DNA from: Solen grandis
Lineage: Eukaryota; Mollusca; Bivalvia; Adapedonta; Solenidae
DNA: 64,000 nucleotides
NCBI GenBank assembly: GCA_021229015.1
Contig: CM037780.1
Location: 68,579,587 to 68,643,586, forward strand
Reading direction: 5' to 3'
Below are positions 13,501 through 26,300 of this stretch, piece after piece. A model generated the notes under the pieces. It was given only the letters and a program-made list of their open reading frames with translations, ran no database searches and was not told where the DNA came from. Numbering within the stretch: the first letter of the stretch is position 1; every line of letters begins with the position of its first letter. The translations under genes and the position numbers were made by a program.

Positions 13501-16500
13501 TCATTAAAATCTGCATACCATTTGAACAGCATTGAATCACGCTAAAAATATTGTTCTGTATTTTATTTTCAAAAATTAATAATTTCTTAGAAAAAAGCAA
13601 TCAAGTGATTGGGACTAACTGCATAAGTGCATGGAAGAACGGTTTTAATGAAATCTTATTTTTAACCAGGTTTTCCGAAGGAAAACTCTTGTTATTAGAT
13701 TGGGGTATGTCGGCGGGCGGGTGGGCGTAAACAATTTCTTCTATGCGCAACTCCTCCTACATTTATCAACGGATTTGGCCCAAACTTTTACAGAAGCATT
13801 ATTACATAGTGGCCTGGCGCATATTGTCAGGGTTTTGTGGTTTGACTATTTTTGATGAAGTTATGGCCCTTTGTTATTTTTCACATATGTAATATATAAA
13901 GAAATATTCTTCTGTGCGCAACTCCTCCTACATTTTTCAACGGATTTTGCCCAAACTTTTACAGAATCATTATTACATAGTGGCCTTGCACATATTGTCA
14001 GGGTTTTGTGGTTCGACTATTTTTGATGCAATTATGGCCCTTTGTTATTTTTTCACATATGTAATGTATAGGGAAATATCCTTCTGCTCGCAACTCCTCC
14101 TACATTTTTCAACGGATTTGGCCCGAACTTTTACAGAATCATTATTACATAGTGACTTGACTCATATTGTCAGGGTTTTGTGGTTCGACTATTTTTGATG
14201 CAGTTATGGCCCTTTGCCCCTTAACGGATGTAACATATAGGGAATATTCTTTCGTGCACAACTTCTACATTTCTTAATAAATTTTGTCCATACTTTAACA
14301 GAAGTACCTTCACTAAGTCACTCTGGAGAATATTACCTGTGTTTTGCAGTTTGAACATTTTTGATGGAGTTATGCCCCTTTGATAAAATTCCTTGTCTGG
14401 AGCATAACTCCTACATTATAAGAGGTATTGACTTGAAACTTTATAGGTGCATACATCTCATTGAGGCGGAATGCAGTGCATAGGAACCTCACTCTGTGAT
14501 TCATGATTTTGGAGTTACATGTTTGCCCCTTCGTAAAAATTCCTGATATGGAGCGTAACTCCTTAATTTTAAAGTATATAGTAATGATTGGTTTTGCAGT
14601 TTGACCATTTTTGATGGAGCTATGGCCCTTAATTATTTTTTTTGCATTAGATTTAATAGACATTGAGCACAAAATTATTTGACTGATACAAATAATCAGT
14701 ACTGGGACAAAACATTGCAAACGGAAAACCTGGTTTTATGACAATTCCTGTCACTTGTTCATGTAATTTCCTTATATGATGCCCAATTTTAAAAAGCTAA
14801 GTATCATTAAAAAGGTCTTCAAATTTCCAACATTTTACATGTTGCATGTTTTGACCTAGTTTCGGTTTTTGAGATATAGAAAGTTATTCCTCAAGAAACA
14901 GCAAAAATCGGCAAGAAGATGTTCATGTCAATTACTACCCTTGACAAAAAAACTTGATAATAAATGGTCCGATCATTTAAATCTGCATACCATTAGAACC
15001 GTATTGCATTAGCTGAAAATATTGTTCTTTATGTTATGTTCAAAAATAAATAATTTTTAGAAAAAGCAATCAAGTGTTGGGACTAACTGCAGAAATGCAT
15101 GAAGGAAGGTTTTAATGAATTCTTATTTTTCATGTAATTTCCTTATATGATGTCCAATTTCATCAAGCTAAGTACTGTTAGAAAGGTCTTAGAATTCCCC
15201 ACAATTCACACGCTTTATATATGGATGTATCTTTAACCACTTTTTATATATGGACAGTTAAACCTAGAGAAAACTGCAAAAAACTGCAAAAATATGTTCA
15301 TGTCGTCTCGTTTCCCCTATAACTTCATGATTCTTGTGTCAATCTTTAAAATTTAAACACCAATAGAATGGCCAGGGATCATTCTACAAATTATGTTCAT
15401 GTCCTTATTTACAAAAAATAATAACTTTCGAGATGTAAGCAGTCGAATGTGCTTGGGGTAACAACATTTTCGTTTTTCTGTCATAACTCAACTGATTCAA
15501 CCCCTATCTTCAAAAACTAAATAGGGGCCTCCGTGGCCGAGAGGGTAGAGTCGCTGACTTTAGCACTCACTCAGCCCCTGACCGCGTGGGTTCGAAACCC
15601 GGCAGGGTCATTTGGATTTTCATGTGAGGAAGCCTTCCAGCTGGCTTGCGGTAGGTCGGTGGTTCTACCCGGATGCCTCCGTGCATTCGGGGTCTTCCTC
15701 CACCTGTAATTAGCTGGACGTCGCTATATGACTAAAATACTGTCGAAGCGACGGTAAACTTAAATAGTCAAGTCAAGTCAAAAACTAAATATCATCTGAA
15801 AGGTCTTTCAAAGCACTACAAATGATACCCATAGTGTCTCGATAGAATATTTAACATTTTAGACATATTTAAGGTGAAGAAAAAAAAACGATAATTGGAG
15901 TCTGGAAAAATGTAAAATATACATTCTGTGAAATTATTAAGTTATTCTGTCCAGAAATGACAGCTGTAGAGCGCGTACAAGCTTTTGTAGCTTTTTTCAA
16001 CCCTGACGTCACACGACATCACATGAAGAAAAAATTTGCTGGAACAAAAATGCCAAAGTCACTGTGCATACTGTTGAAATTTCATGCTGCTGGCTTATCG
16101 GCAGCCTGTTTTTATTTGAACCTCAAAAGGAAGAAAAATGTAGAATAATAATAATAATAAGAAGAAGAAAAAACATAACAAACCCAATAAGTCTTTCTGC
16201 TTGAGGCAGAAAGCCCTAATAAGAAAGAATCTTTAACTAAAGATCATTCAATTGTTTACATAAATAATTAATTTGCATATTGTGCAAATCCTCGTCTGTT
16301 TTCAATAGACATTCTGTACGTTTCCATTAACGAATCTTGAGTGCATAAAAGGTGGCGTAGCAGATAAAAAATTGTAATTCAGTGATGGTTTTTCAAATTC
16401 AACAAATTCAATTTTTTTCCAATAACAGACTGTCTTCAGGAATACCTATCATGCAAAATGTAAACAATGAGAGTATTTTGGCTGGATGTGATTGGGTAAT

Positions 16501-17699
16501 TTGATAACAGCACGTTTAACTGTTATTTTACAGCAGATATTTGCACATTATGTACCATTTGTGTTAGATTACAATATTTCTATGTTATTAAGTCTCCAAA
16601 ACAAAGTTTGGAGACTTATTGTTTTTCTCCGTTTCTTTTTATTATTATTATTTTTCCTTCTTCTTTCTTCCATCAGCAACCTTGCACGGGCCATATCTCA
16701 GAGGTCGCTCAACCTATCTTAACAAAACTTCACACACGTATAGTCCTAAATGAGTAGTGATGTCCCCTGAATTTTGTAAATGTGGGTTCCTCGCGGTCAG
16801 GCCCCACCCCCTCAAAGATGGATTTTTTCATAAAAATGTATTTTTGTTATATATTTCAAATTTCCAAACCTGAATCATAATTTTTTTTATTCCTCATAAT
16901 GAGAAGAACTGAATAGTACTACTTTGATGTCCCCAGAGGTCACCCAGGGGTCAGGCCCCACCCCCTCAATTTTACTTATGACCTTATATCTCAAAAAATT
17001 ATTCTGATCCCCACCTCTAAACCATATACGTGTTACTCATGATGAGATGGATTGAATGGTACTTGTTCACATGGGTCACCAAGGGGTCAGGCCCCTACCC
17101 CTATATTTTACTTATGATCTTATATCGCAAAAAATGTTCTGATCTCCACCCATAAACCATATATATTCTTGTTCCTCATGATGAGACAGATTGAATTAGA
17201 CTTCATTGGTGTCCACTGAGGTCACCAGGGATCAGGCCCCTACCCCTCAATTTTACTTATGACCTTATATATCAAAAACTGTTCAGATCCCCACCCATAA
17301 ACCATATATATTCTTGTTCCTCATAATCAGATGGATTGAATGGTACTTCTTTTGATGTTCTCATGGGTCACCCAGGGGCCAGGTCCCAGCCCCTCAATTT
17401 TACTTTTTTTTGTTAAAAGTAGCCATAAAAGAAAAAATGAAAAAACTTTATATTTTAGATTTAAACAAATGGAGGAGGAACGGATTAAATCTGGTGATAA
17501 CTCACCGAGAATCACCGGAGTCTCTAGTGGGAAGGTAGACCCGGAGATGGACGGAGTTGAGGAACGCATTACACGCCTGATAGAAGAGCGCGACACACTG
17601 CTGCGGACAGGTGTCTACACCACACAGGATAGAATAATAGCTGAACTTGATAGACAGATTCGTGAAGCCATGAACAATAAAAAATTAAGCAATATGTGA
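10521..17699 (+). CDS. CEP120: CEP120, C-terminal exons (centrosomal protein of 120 kDa)
   Basis: CEP120 is a daughter-centriole protein needed for centriole elongation and ciliogenesis. Four coding exons with GT-AG borders: 10521-10643 (123 bp, phase 0), 11137-11280 (144 bp, phase 0), 12206-12306 (101 bp) and 17459-17699 (ending in TGA). The first three encode coiled coil with family-diagnostic stretches: [37 protein letters not shown] and [16 protein letters not shown]. The last exon carries the conserved C-terminus, with [15 protein letters not shown] and [13 protein letters not shown]. The 101-bp exon leaves two bases that the last exon completes as a Lys codon, so the frame is unbroken. 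The N-terminal C2 domains and earlier coiled coil must lie to the left, in unrecognised exons or beyond the gap. The last intron (about 5.1 kb) is filled by repeats. Identification is confident; earlier exons are not mapped. Confidence 0.93.
13664..14735. mobile_element. Non-autonomous TIR element with internal repeats of about 175 bp
   Basis: Perfect 14-bp terminal inverted repeats: aaccaggttttccg at 13664-13677 and its complement at 14722-14735. The interior holds about four units (starting near 13740, 13915, 14090, 14250), each with caactcctcctacattt, tttacagaatcattattaca and gtcagggttttgtggtt. No transposase is encoded. A matching end in the opposite orientation lies at about 34867-34975, so the family is dispersed. 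The insertion interrupts the 380-bp repeat. Confidence 0.75.
15523..15778 (+). repeat. tRNA-derived SINE with 12-bp target-site duplication
   Basis: The head is tRNA-like, with an A-box-like gtggccgagagggt and a B box gggttcgaaaccc. A body follows with the phrase gccttccagctggcttgcgg and cggtggttctacccgg, the conserved central domain of a widespread metazoan SINE group, and a short (tcaag)n tail. The 12-bp direct repeat caaaaactaaat flanks it exactly (15511-15522 and 15779-15790), the mark of target-primed reverse transcription. It lies in the last CEP120 intron in sense orientation. Confidence 0.9.
16588..17420 (+). mobile_element. Element with foldback head and internal repeats of about 140 bp
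   Basis: It begins with the small palindrome taagtctccaaaacaaagtttggagactta at 16588-16618 (loop acaaa). The interior then repeats a unit of about 140 bp: ttcctcatgatgagatggattgaat, a 'ggtcacccaggggtcaggcccc' phrase, and ttttacttatgaccttatat, with copies near 16894, 17030, 17175 and 17315. It stops just upstream of the final CEP120 exon acceptor, so the element supplies the DNA next to that 3' splice site. No protein is encoded. Confidence 0.6.
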
Positions 17700-19328
17700 T
17701 GAAGGGTGAATAAAGGAGGGTATTTGTTTATTTAGTGATATTATGCATCAGGTTTATACATGTAGTTTTCAGTGACAGTAAACATCTGATTGACAAATTA
17801 AAGACTCTCCAGAATGTTGCTATAAAAGGCTAAAGATCTTTATTTATAGCTTGCTAAGATGGCATATAGGGATTGGGAAAATACTGAAATGTTTTCTTCT
17901 ACTGGAGTCATTCTGCAGTTTTAATGCCAAACTCTTATTGCCATTTGCAAAGAAAAAGACAATTCTTAAGTATCACAATAAATGAGAGGATGTCTAGATA
18001 AACAATGACATTCAGATTAATATCAAGCATGGCTGAATCTCATTTTGTTCATAAATATCATCCAGTTGGTTAAATGGATTGTATGCTAAACTATTTCAAC
18101 ATAATCTTTGAAGGATGTTAATAGAATAATGGGTTTGCAGATTTCAAGCTTGAAAGTCTATTTAGAAAGACTTTATGAATATCTGACAGTTTGGGACTCA
18201 AATGTATTATTATTATTATTATCCCTGAGAATATAAGTGATATTTTTAAAGTCTGAAGAATCTCTGAGTTGAGAAAATTGCATACCATTACCTTTCGCTT
18301 TCATTGTAATGCATTGCAAGAAATTCTTAAAACTAAGTGTTGAAATTTTTTAACTTGCTTGCATGAATCCACAAGACTGGGTGTTGTTCTGTATTTACAA
18401 GAAGCTTAACTGTGATCCATGTTTATTTCCCCACCGCATGTCCTAACTCATTGTGCTTATTCATACTTAGCTATTCTTAAGTGTTGATGGACCATATACA
18501 CAATATGAATTTATAGCACTTCCTTTTCTTTCTTCTTTCTGCTCATCTTCTATACATGTTTATATCTGTGATTTAATATTCCGTTTGATTTATGTCCTCA
18601 ATATATATTTTAAATTTGTTTAGAATCCTTTTACTTAATCTTCAAGGTATTGGCTGTTGTAAAATTTATTAATAGCCAATTATGCTTTTCTTTTTTTTTT
18701 ATGATTTTCTGTCTCACTTTTTCTTCTCCCTATTGCTTTTGACACATTTCTTAGAGAGCAAGAAAGATGTGTATGCTGGAATTTTATTTTCTCATTAGTT
18801 GGTATAATTTTATAGCTGACATATGTATGTATGAATGAATGCTTTCAGTGTATTAACATTGCATTGCTGTAAATATGTATAAATAATAATAATTATTTAT
18901 GAGATGTAAATCTAGAGCAAATAAAGAAAATCTGACATTTTGTTGTTTTGTGTTGTTTTTAGCTCACAAAAAAGTAAATTTAGTTTCGGGGGACAATCTG
19001 TTTTTAGTATCAGTGACCTTGACCTATCAGACCCACACAGGGCACAAAAGCTTTCTCTCTACCCAAAGTATAAAAGTACCAACTTTTATTATAATATCTC
19101 ATTCTGACAAAAGTTAATAAATTTCCTGTTTGCAGACAGTAAGTGACAAAGGTATTTTTTATAATAACTGACCTTGACCCATCTAACACACACATCAAAG
19201 GTTTATTTTCACACAACATTTGGTCAAAATGTCACTTAAGACATAATTATGAAAGAGATTCTTTTTAGAGAACAGATTGACTGACTGACCATCAGAGTGA
19301 TTCAGGGGGTGGGTGGGGTTCTTTACAA
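17700..19328. other. CEP120 3' UTR and intergenic DNA
   Basis: AT-rich sequence after the CEP120 stop. Candidate polyadenylation signals (aataaa) occur near 17979 and 18918; I cannot tell which is used. About 18960-19320 contains diverged bivalve-repeat phrases (cagtgaccttgacctatcag). No other gene is seen. Confidence 0.45.
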
Positions 19329-20533
19329 GAGGGCCATGATGGCCCTGCATCGCTCACCTGAGAAATATTGCCTTTTATATAAGTCATACTGAATACAAAT
19401 CCATGAAGAAGTACAGCAAAACAATTGTAATTTCAAACAAAAACTGTACCTGCAGTCCAAATTTTGATGGTCATAGCTATGAAATCAAGTGACCCCTAGG
19501 GCGGGATCAATTTATACCCAAGAGCCATGATTTGAAACCTTGGTTCAGGTCCACAAGGCCATGTTAATCAGTATCTTAACCCATGTTCTTATAGTTTCTG
19601 ACGTTTCTTTTTTAAAGACTCTCCTATATAAGTCAATGTAAAATCAAGTGACCCTAGGGCGGACCAATTTTGACCCTAGGCCCATGATTTGAGCAAACTT
19701 TGTACATGTCTATAAGGCCATGACTGTAACACACTAATTATCTAAACTTCAGGCTTTGTGGTTTCTGACAAGACAATTTTTCTAAAAAATTTTCGAAATA
19801 AGCCTATGTATGAAATCAAGTGACCCCTGGGTTGGGGCTAATTTTGATCCCAGGACAATAATGTGAACAAAGTTGAAAGATGTCCACTAGGCCATATTAC
19901 ATACCAAATATCTAAACTTCAGGCCCTCTAGTTTCTGACAAGAACATTTTTCTAGATTTTACCATATATGCCTATGTAAAATAAAGTGACCCTTGGGGCG
20001 GGGCCAATTTTGACCCCAGGGCCATGATTTGAACAATCTTGGTAGATGGCTATAAGGCCATGTAACAAATACCAAATATCTAAACTCCAGGCCTTGTGGT
20101 TTCTGACAAGAAGATTTTTCTAGATTTTCCTATATAGGCCTATTTAAAATAAAGTGACCCCTGGGGTGGGGTGCATTTTGACCCCAGGGTCATGATTTGT
20201 ACAAACTTGGTAGAAGTCCACTAGACAATGCTACACACCAAATATCTAAGCTCTAGGCCCTACAGTTTTACAGAAGAAGATTTTCAAAGATTGCATTTTT
20301 AAAATCTATTTCCAGCTCCTGTGACCTACTTTTTCAACCAATCAAAAGAATTTGTACAATTCTGATAGAGAGCATCATAAGGATCAATCCTGTGAAATTT
20401 AGTAAAGATCAATTCAGCGATTAGGAGGAGATGTTGCTTAAAGGAAATTGTTGAGCGGGACGCATGTACGCACGACGGAAAAAAGGCGATCACAATATCT
20501 CCCCTTGAGCACATTGTGCTCAGGTGAGCTAAA
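19329..20533 (+). mobile_element. Pearl-like element with internal repeats of about 170 bp
   Basis: The ends carry an inverted gctcacctgag (near 19353) and ctcaggtgagc (near 20520). The core has five direct units (about 19485, 19643, 19814, 19983, 20154) with aagtgacccctggggcgg, ttttgaccccagggccatga and ctaaacttcaggcc. Unit spacing is 158-171 bp. A truncated copy of the same right end lies at about 57890-58235. Non-coding. Confidence 0.7.
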
Positions 20534-20639
20534 AAGGATAAAACTGTCAAATTCGCATAATCCAACAGCTCACATAAACACATAAAAAACAAGAAAAGTT
20601 GTCTGTGAGACACTAATGCTCTGCCAGGATATGGTCAGA

Positions 20640-21745
20640 ACCAACTAATTGCTTGTATTATTATGATGTACATTTTTACAAAGTTTCATGATGATGTGAA
20701 GTAATCTTTACAGAAAAAGTAGCTTAAACAGAGGTAAACCTGTGGCAGAATAATCAATTTTACCAAATCACAGCCATTAAATTAAATAAATGCTCCAGAA
20801 AAATAATCCATATCATGATGTACATGTATGTCATGTTTCAGGAAGATGTAAAGTCATCTTCATAGAAAAAATAGTTTAAAAACAAATGTAGAACAATCAA
20901 TATTACCATATTCATCCGATCATGAAATAATGGTCACAGCAATAAATTTTCATAAATATTAAATACATATGAGCATATGATGTACATGATTGTGTACCTA
21001 GTTTTATCAAGATGTGAAGTCATCTTCATAGAAGAAAAGCTTAAACGCAAAGGTAAACCTGAGGAAGAACACCAATTTCAGCATGTTCATCCAACCGTGT
21101 AATTATGGTCACAGCAATACATCTGCATAAATATTAGCTAGATCATATGATGATGTACATGTGTACCTACTTTCATCAAGATGTGAAGTCATCTTCATAG
21201 AAAAAAAAAACGTAAATGCAAAGGTAAATGTGAGGAAGAAGTATTTTATCATGTTCATCCAACCGTGAAATATAAGTCACAGCATGAATTCACATAAATA
21301 TTGAATAGATCATATCAAGATGTACATGTGTACCTAGTTTCATCAAGATGTGAATTCATCTTCATAGAAAAAAACCTTAAAGACAAAAGTAAACCTGAGG
21401 AAAAAGAATTTCAGCATGTTCATCCAAACGTGTAATAATGGTCACAGCAATAAATTTGCATAAATATAAGATAGATCGTATAATTATGTACATGTGTACC
21501 TATTTTCATCATGATTTGAAGTCATCTTCATTGAAAAAAAGATTAAAAGCAAAGGTAAACCTGAGGAAGAACAATCAGTTGCAGCATGTTCATCCAACCA
21601 TGAAATATAGGTCACAGAATAAATTCACATACATATTAAATAATCATATCAAGACGTACATGAGTAACCAGTTTCATCAAGATGTGAAGTCATCTTCATA
21701 GAAAAAAAGACTTAAACGCAAAGGTAAACCCTAGTTGTGACAGAC
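20640..21745 (+). repeat. Tandem repeat, unit about 167 bp, about 7 copies
   Basis: Successive units share gatgtacatgtgtacct, atcaagatgtgaagtcatct and ccaaccgtgaaataatggtc. Marker phrases fall at about 20666, 20816, 20979, 21150, 21315, 21483 and 21652, so the spacing is 150-171 bp. Short ORFs in the block are by-products. It lies just left of the gypsy element's 5' LTR and may be the core of another non-autonomous element whose ends I could not define. Confidence 0.75.
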
Positions 21746-21939
21746 AAATAGCCAGACGGATGCACAGATCAAAAATCTATATGCCCCAAACAGAGTTGGC
21801 AGGGTATAAAAAGCTACTTAAAGTACCACAGGATCTACTCTCATTAATTGCTAATATCCATGCTTTCCCATACAATAGTGTGTTAGGAACATGTTGCTAT
21901 TTTTTCAGCTTAATTAGCCCATGGACAGTTATATCTTTT

Positions 21940-22347
21940 TATAGGATTATGCAACCTATTGTACAGATGATCAGTTACTTCCCTTTGTTGTAGTTTGAAC
22001 AGTTCATAATAGTTACGCTCCTTGTTAAAACATTCCATTTCTGACAATGAATACACAAGCCTATAACTCAAACTACAAGCTGATTATTCATTTATATAAT
22101 CGTGAGTCATTGTTGTAGTTCTTTGAATTAATTATCTAACAGTATTGATATGTCTTACATGATGTGCTAAAACAACTATTTCCTGCTGTTAAGCTCATTT
22201 CAATCCGTAGATTGTTTATCAAGCAGAATATTTGTTTTCTGATGCAAGACGCATGTGATTAGCATTTTGTTTGAATCATTTTTATTTTATGATTTCAGAC
22301 GGTGTTCATTGTTGATACAATAAAAGAAACAAATAGACCACGTTCTT
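21940..22347 (+). repeat. 5' LTR of the gypsy element
   Basis: Begins tataggattatgcaacc and ends accacgttctt; nearly identical to 27208-27615. A gag-frame ATG follows at once, with no clear tRNA primer-binding site between the LTR and the reading frame. Confidence 0.9.
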
Positions 22348-23330
22348 ATGTATGAACACCGTGACTACCCGACGTTGAAGACGATGCCTGTGGTCAAGTG
22401 CCCTATCCCTAGCTGTGAGTACAAGACGGATGACTTGGAAAGTTCCATTGTGACAGCTTTAATATCCGCACACTCCATAGTCCACACCCCCGGCGCTGTA
22501 GAAAAAGTCGAAAGGGTTAAACGCTCAACAGTTACCTCAGCAGGCACCAGCGAGGACTGGAACTACTTTGTTGCAAGATGGAGAGACTATGTAACAGCCA
22601 CGTAAGTAGACGGTCACGACAAAGTGATCCAGCTCCTTGAATGTTGTGATGAAAACCTCCGTAGAGACTTGCAACGTTCCTCGGGGAGCTCCCTCACTAG
22701 TAAAACCGAGGATCAAGTCCTACAAGCTATAAAAACACTGGCCATTCGTGAAGAAAACTCGATGGTTGCGCGTGTAAATCTCCACAACATGCGGCAGGAT
22801 CGTGATGAAACTGTGCGTAGCTTTGGGGCCCGAATAAAGGGCCAAGCTAGTGTTTGTAAATTTAATATTAAATGCCCCGGTTGTAACGGTGATGTGAATT
22901 ACACAGACGCTGTCCTGCGTGATGTACTTACCAAAGGCATTGCGGATTCAGAAATCCAACTGGACCTTCTTGGTGACAAGAACCAAGACATGACGCTTGA
23001 AGAAGTATTAAATTTGTAGAAGCAAAGGAGTCAGGCAAACGCTCCGCTTCCAGGCTTCTTGACACTCATGCTGTTGAAGCTTTAAGTAGTTCGTATAAGA
23101 AAACCAAAAACTTAAATCTCATGCCATCGAAGGACAAAACACAGGACATGTGTACTTATTGTGGAAAAAAGGGTCACGGACAGAGTGCCCCGGCCCGTGT
23201 ATGTCGACTTGAATGCTCGGCTTATGGACATATATGCAATATGTGCAACCGCAACAACCATTTTGAAAGCGTGACACATCCAGTAGTGCTGTATTCGATA
23301 CTCTGTGTACTGTTCATGACACACTTATGA
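22348..23330 (+). pseudogene. gypsy gag remnant with zinc knuckles
   Basis: The capsid-like reading frame starts right after the 5' LTR. It has an early Cys pair (KCPIPSCEY), then is broken by a TAA at 22603-22605 and a TAG at 23017-23019. Downstream, in another frame, are clustered zinc-knuckle cysteines (TYCGKKGHGQ and CSAYGHICNMCNRNNHF, about 23150-23270) that would bind RNA in the nucleocapsid. At least three frame breaks make it non-functional as it stands. Confidence 0.75.
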
Positions 23331-26300
23331 ATGTCATTGATGACTCATGTTCATTAAACGAATCTGGCTTTGAGCGTTCACTAAGCATTGACCATCATGT
23401 TTATGACAAACTCACAAACGCTTGGATTAAAAAGCGCTCTAGACCCCAGCCATTTGTTAACGTCACCGCACAGGTCTCACCTGATGATTATAAAGCCCTT
23501 GGGTTTAAATTGATTTGTAATCGCCCAAAGTTAGCTACAGTCTCTGCGATGGCTGACACTGGTTGCCAGAGTTGTCTTGCAGGTGAAAGGGTGATCTACA
23601 TGCTTCGCCTTTGCGAATCGGACCTCATTCCAGTCACGATGCGGATGCATACGGCCAGTAACGCTGGTATCAAGATTCTCGGTGCTACCGTCCTTCGCCT
23701 TAGTGCCAAAAATGACAGGTGATATGACGGAGACTAGACAAATGACATCCATCACTGATACCACTGACAGGCTGTACCTCAGCCGTGAAACTTGTGTAGC
23801 GCTGGGTATCATTCCTGACACATTTCCTGCAGTTGGTAAACATACAGTTAATGCTGTCTCATCTACTATCCCCCTCGAGGACGGAATAAAGGCATGTGAT
23901 TGTCCAAGGCGTCAAACACCCCCATCACCGCACACAAAAATGCCATTTTCTGGAACCACTGAGAATCTTCTACAGTTAAAGGCATCAGCCACTACCCTTG
24001 ATGGACACACTTCCAATGAGACTGATGGTGGACCCTTCTGCAGAGCCAGTTGCTCACCATACGCCAATACCTATCCCCAGCCATTGGCGAGAATCTGTTA
24101 AAGCTGGACTGGACCAGGACGTCCGTTTAGGAGTCATCAAACCCGTCCCAGTTGGCGAACCTGTCACATGGTGTCACAGGATGGTTGTTTGTGCAAAGAA
24201 AAATGGCGAGTCACGTAGGACAGTTGACTTTCAGGCTCTGAACGCTCATGCCACACGTGAGACTCACCATACCCCATCACCATTTCATCAGGCCCGTTCA
24301 GTCCCGGATGGGAAAAAGAAAACTGTGTTTGACGCCTGGAATGGCTATCATAGTGTACCAATGCGTGAGGAAGATCGTCACCTAACCACCTTTATCACAC
24401 CATGGGGACGCTATCGCTATAAGACAGCGCCACAGGGATACATCGCATCTGGAGACGGATACACCCGCAGGTATGATGAACTGGTATCAGAAATTCCAAA
24501 CAAGACCAAATGTGTAGACGACGTATTGCTCTGGGCTGACTCCATAGAAGAAAGCTTACTCCAAGCGGTCACTTGGCTAGACCTATATGGCAGGAATGGC
24601 ATCACCCTGAACCCTGCGAAATTCACATTTGCTGAGGATGCCGTTGAATTTGCAGGTTTTGAATTCACATCTGAAACTGTTCGCCCATGCAAAAAATTTC
24701 TTCAGGCCATTCTGAGCTTCCCAACACCAAAGAACATAACGGACATCCGCTCATAGTTTGGATTGGTCAACCAAGTGGCGTATGCCTTTAGTATGGCTGA
24801 CAAGATGCTTCCATTCAGGCAACTTCTAAAGACAAGTGATTCGTTTCAATGGTCAGAAGAGCTGCAAAATCTCTTTGAAGAATCCAAACGTGTAATCGCG
24901 AATGAAATAGAAAAAGGCGTTCGCATATTTGACCCCAACAAACCCACATGCTTAGCAACTGACTGGTCCAAGGATGGAATTGGCTTTTGGCTGTTACAAA
25001 AGCCTTGTTCATGCCCAATATCAGAACCTTTTTGCTGTAATGCGGGTTGGAAAATCACCCTTGTTGGAAGCCGTTTCACACACAGTGCAGAATCCAGATA
25101 TGCTCCAATAGAAGGCGAAGCACTAGCAGAAGCTGATGCTTAAGAGAAAGCCAGATACTTCGTCCTAGGTTTGCAGCCAACTGATAGTTGCAGTTGATCA
25201 CAAACCTTTACTGAAGATATTCGGGGACAGATCACTGGAGAATATTTCCAACTCGCGTCTACGGAACTTGAAGGAGACGACGTTGCGTTATAAATTTCGC
25301 ATGGTTCACATCCCTGGAGTTAAGCATCGAGCAACTAACTGCCTATCTCGACACCCAACTGGCAAAGCAGAAAAGATGATTCTAACTGACGACGTGGCTT
25401 GTATGCCTGATAATCTACAAACAACGTTAGTGGATAGTCCCCCTACCCCGGATAAGGAACCACTAACAGAAAACACTAGCTCACTTGCAGGATATTCACA
25501 TTTGCACTCACTCCAATCCGTAACATGGGATCGTGTCCGCACTGCCACTGCGAGTGACCCCGATATGCAAACACTTCTGAATATGATTGAATCTAGTATG
25601 CTGGATGACCGACAGGAAGTACCAGTAGCACTCAGAGAATATTTCTCGTTTCGACAGCATTTACATACAGCAGACGAAGTGGTTTTGTACAAGGATCGCG
25701 TTGTCATACCGCCTTCACTTAGACAGGAAGTTCTAGATGCCCTACATTCAGCCGACCAGGGACTTATAGCTATGACAGCTAGAGCAGAGTCGTCGATATT
25801 TTGGCCAAGCATCACCCCAGCAATTAGCAATCTTCGCGCAAGTTGTCAGCATTGCAACCGCATTGCCCCCTCTAATCCTAGCGCTCCGCCAACACCACTT
25901 ACATATCCAGAATACCCCTTTCAGTGTGTGTGTGCGGATTACTTTAATAACATGGGTTGTAATTACTTACTAGTGGTTGACAGATACTCAAACTGGCCTA
26001 TAGTCGAGAGAGCCCATGGTGGAGCTGAGGGCTTGATTGACTGCCTCCGTCGCACATTTGTAACATTTGGAATTCCAGATGAGTCAGCTTCAGATGGAGG
26101 ACCGGAATTCACGTCAACAGCTACTCGCCAGTTCCTGCAGAATTGGGGAGTCCACCACTGGCTTTCATCAGTCGCATTTCCCCATAGCAACTGTAGAACA
26201 GAAGTCGGAGATAAGACTGTGAAACGCCTCATTATGGACAATACAAAACCTGACGGAGGCTTTGATACAGACTTGTTTCAACGAGCAATGTTACAGTACA

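Larger units (their letters stand above)
13250..15900 (+). repeat. Long tandem repeat, unit about 380 bp, in CEP120 intron
   Basis: Degenerate direct repeats share ttttgagatatagaaagttattcct, gatgttcatgtcaattactaccct and gggactaactgcag. Clear units lie at about 13250-13660 and 14757-15130, with more diverged ones at about 15130-15480 and 15480-15860. A TIR element (13664-14735) and a SINE (15523-15778) are inserted into the array, so the array is older than both. Confidence 0.7.

Noticed and set aside
15523..15778. Functional tRNA gene
   Set aside because: The A and B boxes belong to a SINE head; a long non-tRNA body and target-site duplications flank it, and the cloverleaf is not complete.
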